Positions 5,778 to 7,581 of a DNA stretch of 7,581 nucleotides are shown piece by piece. The notes below the pieces were generated by a model. That model was not told the origin of the DNA, did not search any database, and was given only the letters and a program-made list of their open reading frames with translations. Each line of letters opens with the position of its first letter. Within the stretch, counting starts at the first letter, position 1. The translations under genes and the position numbers were made by a program. The stretch spans positions 1 through 7,581 of the forward strand of contig JAJZZU010000113.1 in the NCBI GenBank assembly GCA_021797365.1, written 5' to 3'. The stretch comes from Pseudomonadota bacterium (GTDB taxonomy: Bacteria; Pseudomonadota; Gammaproteobacteria; Acidiferrobacterales; Acidiferrobacteraceae).

Positions 5778-6641
5778 TCATACGAGCGGGCCCGTGACTG
5801 TGGCGTTTATCGATCCACCCCAAGGCAAAGGGCTTTCGATGACCATGGTGTAAGGCGGTGCCGTGTCGTTGGCGTCAACGGTATTACTGATCATGAGGGG
5901 CAAGCCCCAGGGATTGTTGGTGCCGACACGCTGGGCGCCGAGGGCGACAGACAGCCCCACGGTGGACGCAGGCAGGAACTGCTCGTTCGTGCAGGCGATG
6001 ATGCCGCCCCCATAGGGTCCGCACCCGCTTGGCTGCCAGTAATCTACGCCGACATTGTGCCCCGGGTCGCTCGCCGCGTCCGCGGCGAACATGGCCGTCA
6101 GACGACTGTTCAGACGGTTTAATTGCTGTTGCGCGCGCACAGCGAGCGCCGCCTCGATGATTCCGCCATGGATCTCCGTCCACGCTGGGCTTGTGCCCGG
6201 ATTAAACGTATTGGTCGTGGTATTCAGGGTCGGCGGTGTGGCCGGTCCACTCCCGGTGTTCCCAGGAAGGGCCAGCCAAATATCCCGATAATCCATCACC
6301 GTCCCACTATCAATGGATGTCGATTGCCGCGTCCCGACCCAGGCCTGGACCTGCCAGCGTGTAGGCACCCCAGCACGCACCAGGAGTTGCGCGCCGGTCC
6401 AGGGCGCGTTGAGGTTGGCGTCCATGGCGGCGGCATGGCTGCTGTAGTAACGAGTTATACGGCGCTGGGCTCGGGCCAGAAACAGCCGTTGTGCCCGATG
6501 GGTCTGACTGACTCCTACATACCCGCGCCGTGCACTATAGGTAGCGATGATCGCCGCCACGGTGACGACAATCACCAATACCAAGGCGAGCACTGCATAG
6601 CCGCTCTCAGATCTCGGGCTTCTACGACTCGTCGAACACAT
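5778..6641 (-). CDS. Prepilin-like minor protein lacking Glu+5 (GspK/PilX-like tip candidate)
   Basis: The 287-residue product starts with a basic 14-residue leader ending in Gly14, followed by Tyr15 and a long hydrophobic helix (to about residue 37, ending in ARR). This is the layout of a class III prepilin, but residue +5 is Ala, not Glu. Members of the pilin superfamily that lack Glu+5 (for example GspK) sit at the tip of the fibre, because Glu+5 normally neutralises the N-terminus of the subunit below it. The C-terminal half is Gly/Asn/Pro-rich, with a GCGPYGGG segment and NNPWGLP resembling the DPWG motif of pseudopilins. The ATG at 6641 overlaps the end of the major-pilin gene by 20 bases and has no clear ribosome binding site, suggesting translational coupling. 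It ends 26 bases before the ATPase gene. Tip location is inference from family knowledge. Confidence 0.75.
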   Translation of the reverse strand: MCSTSRRSPRSESGYAVLALVLVIVVTVAAIIATYSARRGYVGVSQTHRAQRLFLARAQRRITRYYSSHAAAMDANLNAPWTGAQLLVRAGVPTRWQVQAWVGTRQSTSIDSGTVMDYRDIWLALPGNTGSGPATPPTLNTTTNTFNPGTSPAWTEIHGGIIEAALAVRAQQQLNRLNSRLTAMFAADAASDPGHNVGVDYWQPSGCGPYGGGIIACTNEQFLPASTVGLSVALGAQRVGTNNPWGLPLMISNTVDANDTAPPYTMVIESPLPWGGSINATVTGPLV

Positions 6642-7173
6642 AATCGATTGACGTCATACCCTGGCCCGCCGAATTCGCGGACGCCATCACGCATTGCGAC
6701 TGGGCCCCGCCGCACGCCTTGTAGGCCTGAGCCGCTATGGCGTTCGGAACATTGTTGGCTTCCACGGCGTACTGGGTGCTATTCCCATCATTGAGAAAGG
6801 CCCCTTCCACAATTTTTAGGCTGGTGGTCGGCGCGATAGACGTGAGCAACACGTTGTTGTTGGCATCGAGCGGTCGGTCTTCCATGTACGGTCCATTCCA
6901 CGAACTCGTGACGTCTATGCCGCAATAGTTGTTGGTGCCGGCGAGATTCACGTTGAAGAGCTCGCCGGTATTCGTCGGCATGCAGCTCGTATCCGCATCA
7001 AAGCGCGTCGCCGCAGAACCGATACCCTGCATCGCCGTGACAAGCGCCTCGCCTTTGCTCTTTGCCATATTGAAATGGAAGAAAATCACTGTGCCGAGCA
7101 CAACGATGATGGCAATAGCCACCAGAATCTCGATCAGGGTGAATCCCCCCTGTTGAGAACGCTGAGACCGCAT
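6622..7173 (-). CDS. Type IV prepilin, probable major pilin (183 aa), first gene of the operon
   Basis: The chosen start (ATG at 7173) gives a 10-residue leader ending GlyGly, then FTLIE with Glu at +5 (residue 15) and a hydrophobic helix to about residue 34: a textbook class III (type IV) prepilin. The mature protein is ~173 residues, the usual size for a major pilin. It has a WNGPYMED motif (92-99) like the GPY loop of GspG-type pilins, and four cysteines (64, 84, 154, 161) that could form two disulfides. The start is fixed by AAGGGGG six bases upstream (7186-7180) and by the short leader. An in-frame upstream ATG at 7362 would add 63 residues and is rejected. First position in the operon and typical size suggest the main fibre subunit; a minor pilin is possible. 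No convincing promoter was found upstream. Confidence 0.87.
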   Translation of the reverse strand: MRSQRSQQGGFTLIEILVAIAIIVVLGTVIFFHFNMAKSKGEALVTAMQGIGSAATRFDADTSCMPTNTGELFNVNLAGTNNYCGIDVTSSWNGPYMEDRPLDANNNVLLTSIAPTTSLKIVEGAFLNDGNSTQYAVEANNVPNAIAAQAYKACGGAQSQCVMASANSAGQGMTSIDYVFDES

Positions 7174-7179
7174 TCTGTA

Positions 7180-7186
7180 CCCCCTT
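7180..7186 (-). promoter_or_regulatory. Ribosome binding site fixing the start of the first pilin gene
   Basis: AAGGGGG on the minus strand is 6 nt from the ATG at 7173. It decides this start over the in-frame ATG at 7362, which has no comparable site and would give an implausible 73-residue prepilin leader. Confidence 0.65.
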
Positions 7187-7328
7187 GGATTGGTGATGTG
7201 GGCACGATTGTCGCCGGGACAAAAATCTTTGGGGCAGCGAATAGCGGGCAACAAGAGGCGGTGTTTGGCGCGGGCGTGATCAGGGTTGTGGGCGTCGGTG
7301 AACCCTGGATGACCCGGTGCGCGACAAG

Positions 7329-7369
7329 CCCCGCCGTCATTGTGGGCCGTATGGCCCATCACGGCGGGG
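7329..7369. repeat. Long two-part hairpin holding repeat copy C (TCATTG + TGGGCC-GTAT-GGCCCA)
   Basis: The outer stem CCCCGCCGT (7329-7337) pairs perfectly with ACGGCGGGG (7361-7369). An internal loop (5 and 2 bases) separates it from the inner 6-bp stem 7343-7348/7353-7358 with loop GTAT. The inner part with the preceding TCATTG matches copy B (722-745) except for two loop bases. It lies in the 247-bp non-coding gap between the divergent pilin operon and tnpB, 12 bases before the next hairpin. It may be a REP-like element, a terminator for upstream traffic, or the landing site of the insertion sequence. Confidence 0.65.
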
Positions 7370-7380
7370 AAGGATAGCGC

Positions 7381-7397
7381 GGACGCCGAAGGCGTCC
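7381..7397 (+). mobile_element. Probable left-end hairpin of an IS200/IS605-type element
   Basis: GGACGCC (7381-7387) and GGCGTCC (7391-7397) form a perfect 7-bp stem with a 3-base loop, 23 bp before tnpB. IS200/IS605 elements carry such subterminal hairpins instead of inverted repeats, recognised on single-stranded DNA by TnpA. The exact left cleavage point cannot be fixed from one end. TATACT at 7409-7414 may be the -10 box for tnpB, implying a nearly leaderless transcript. Confidence 0.5.
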
Positions 7398-7420
7398 TTT
7401 CGGTGATCTATACTATCCGC

Positions 7421-7581
7421 ATGCAGCGCCTCCAAGCCTTCAAGTACGAACTGATACCGACCGGCGATGAGCAGCGTCAGATGCGCCGCTTCGCCGGCTC
7501 GTGCCGTGTCGTGTTCAATGAGGCGCTGGCTTTACAGAAGAAACGCTACGAGCGTGGCGAGAAGAGGCTTGGCTACGCCGG
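7421..7581 (+). CDS. tnpB: TnpB (OrfB of IS200/IS605 family), N-terminal part; continues past window
   Basis: The first 53 codons read as the typical TnpB start: MQRLQAFKYELIPTGDEQRQ, then FAGSCRVVFNEALALQKKRY, ending RLGYAG. This is the N-terminal helix-turn-helix segment of OrfB_IS605 proteins, which are RNA-guided nucleases (ancestors of Cas12) that help retain the element. The RuvC-like and zinc-ribbon parts and the right-end guide RNA lie outside the window. There is no Shine-Dalgarno before the ATG at 7421, but TATACT lies only six bases upstream, which fits leaderless translation. No tnpA is visible to the left, so this may be a tnpB-only (IS1341-type) element. Whether the gene is intact cannot be judged here. 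Confidence 0.87.
   Translation, partial: MQRLQAFKYELIPTGDEQRQMRRFAGSCRVVFNEALALQKKRYERGEKRLGYA

Noticed and set aside
5062..5853. 263-codon plus-strand frame opposite the PilT-like ATPase
   Set aside because: The opposite strand carries all Walker/Asp/His boxes; this frame has none and is Arg/His/Gly-rich.
7208..7222. Inverted repeat TTGTC-GCCGG-GACAA upstream of the pilin operon
   Set aside because: Only 5-bp arms, no promoter elements placed around it, and no T-run on the strand that would matter; chance is likely in GC-rich DNA.
7174..7362. N-terminal extension of the first pilin to an ATG at 7362
   Set aside because: It would give a 73-residue leader before the FTLIE motif. The ATG at 7173 has AAGGGGG at good spacing and a normal 10-residue leader. 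The extension also runs through the structured hairpin.
1..7581. tRNA/rRNA genes or CRISPR arrays
   Set aside because: No cloverleaf, rRNA core or regularly spaced direct repeats were found by eye on either strand.

Overview
This window reads as an accessory (mobile-element) region of a high-GC proteobacterium. The genes are GC-rich and densely packed, with overlapping ends and Shine-Dalgarno-type starts. The mix of tyrosine integrase pieces, an excisionase-like HTH protein, a type IV pilin/PilT cluster and an IS200/IS605-type tnpB fits an integrative or conjugative element. An acidophilic sulfur/iron oxidiser of the Acidithiobacillus type is a guess from general flavour only; nothing here proves it.

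Left part (1-1297). The window opens inside the C-terminal catalytic half of a tyrosine recombinase (ends 295). A second, diverged remnant of the same integrase type (635-937) follows; only its last ~64 residues are recognisable. Between them, on the minus strand (302-566), is a small basic AT-hook-like gene. It has a strong ribosome binding site and a perfect TATAAT box, but is broken by one extra base in a run of seven G's. Next to its promoter is a perfect 12-bp inverted repeat (603-614/636-647). An 88-residue HTH protein with an AT-hook-like tail (1031-1297) completes what looks like a decayed int/xis module.

Centre (1352-3154). A full-length RecJ-type DHH single-strand exonuclease is encoded on the plus strand. 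Its stop codon overlaps the stop codon of the converging pilus operon (shared TTAG at 3151-3154).

Right part (3151-7173, all minus strand). In transcription order this is a compact operon: a 183-aa type IV prepilin, a 287-aa prepilin-like protein without the usual Glu+5, a PilT-like ATPase, a 381-aa prepilin and a 143-aa protein I do not recognise. Adjacent genes overlap or lie within 26 bp of each other, which suggests translational coupling. No extension ATPase, platform protein, secretin or prepilin peptidase is present, so these must come from elsewhere.

Right edge (7329-7581). A long GC-rich hairpin, a second small hairpin and the first 53 codons of an IS200/IS605 TnpB form the left end of an insertion sequence, pointing out of the window. 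A related hairpin (TCATTG followed by a GGCC-rich stem) occurs three times (471, 722, 7337). The stem of the first copy differs from the other two by paired, compensating changes. This is the clearest unexplained structure in the window.
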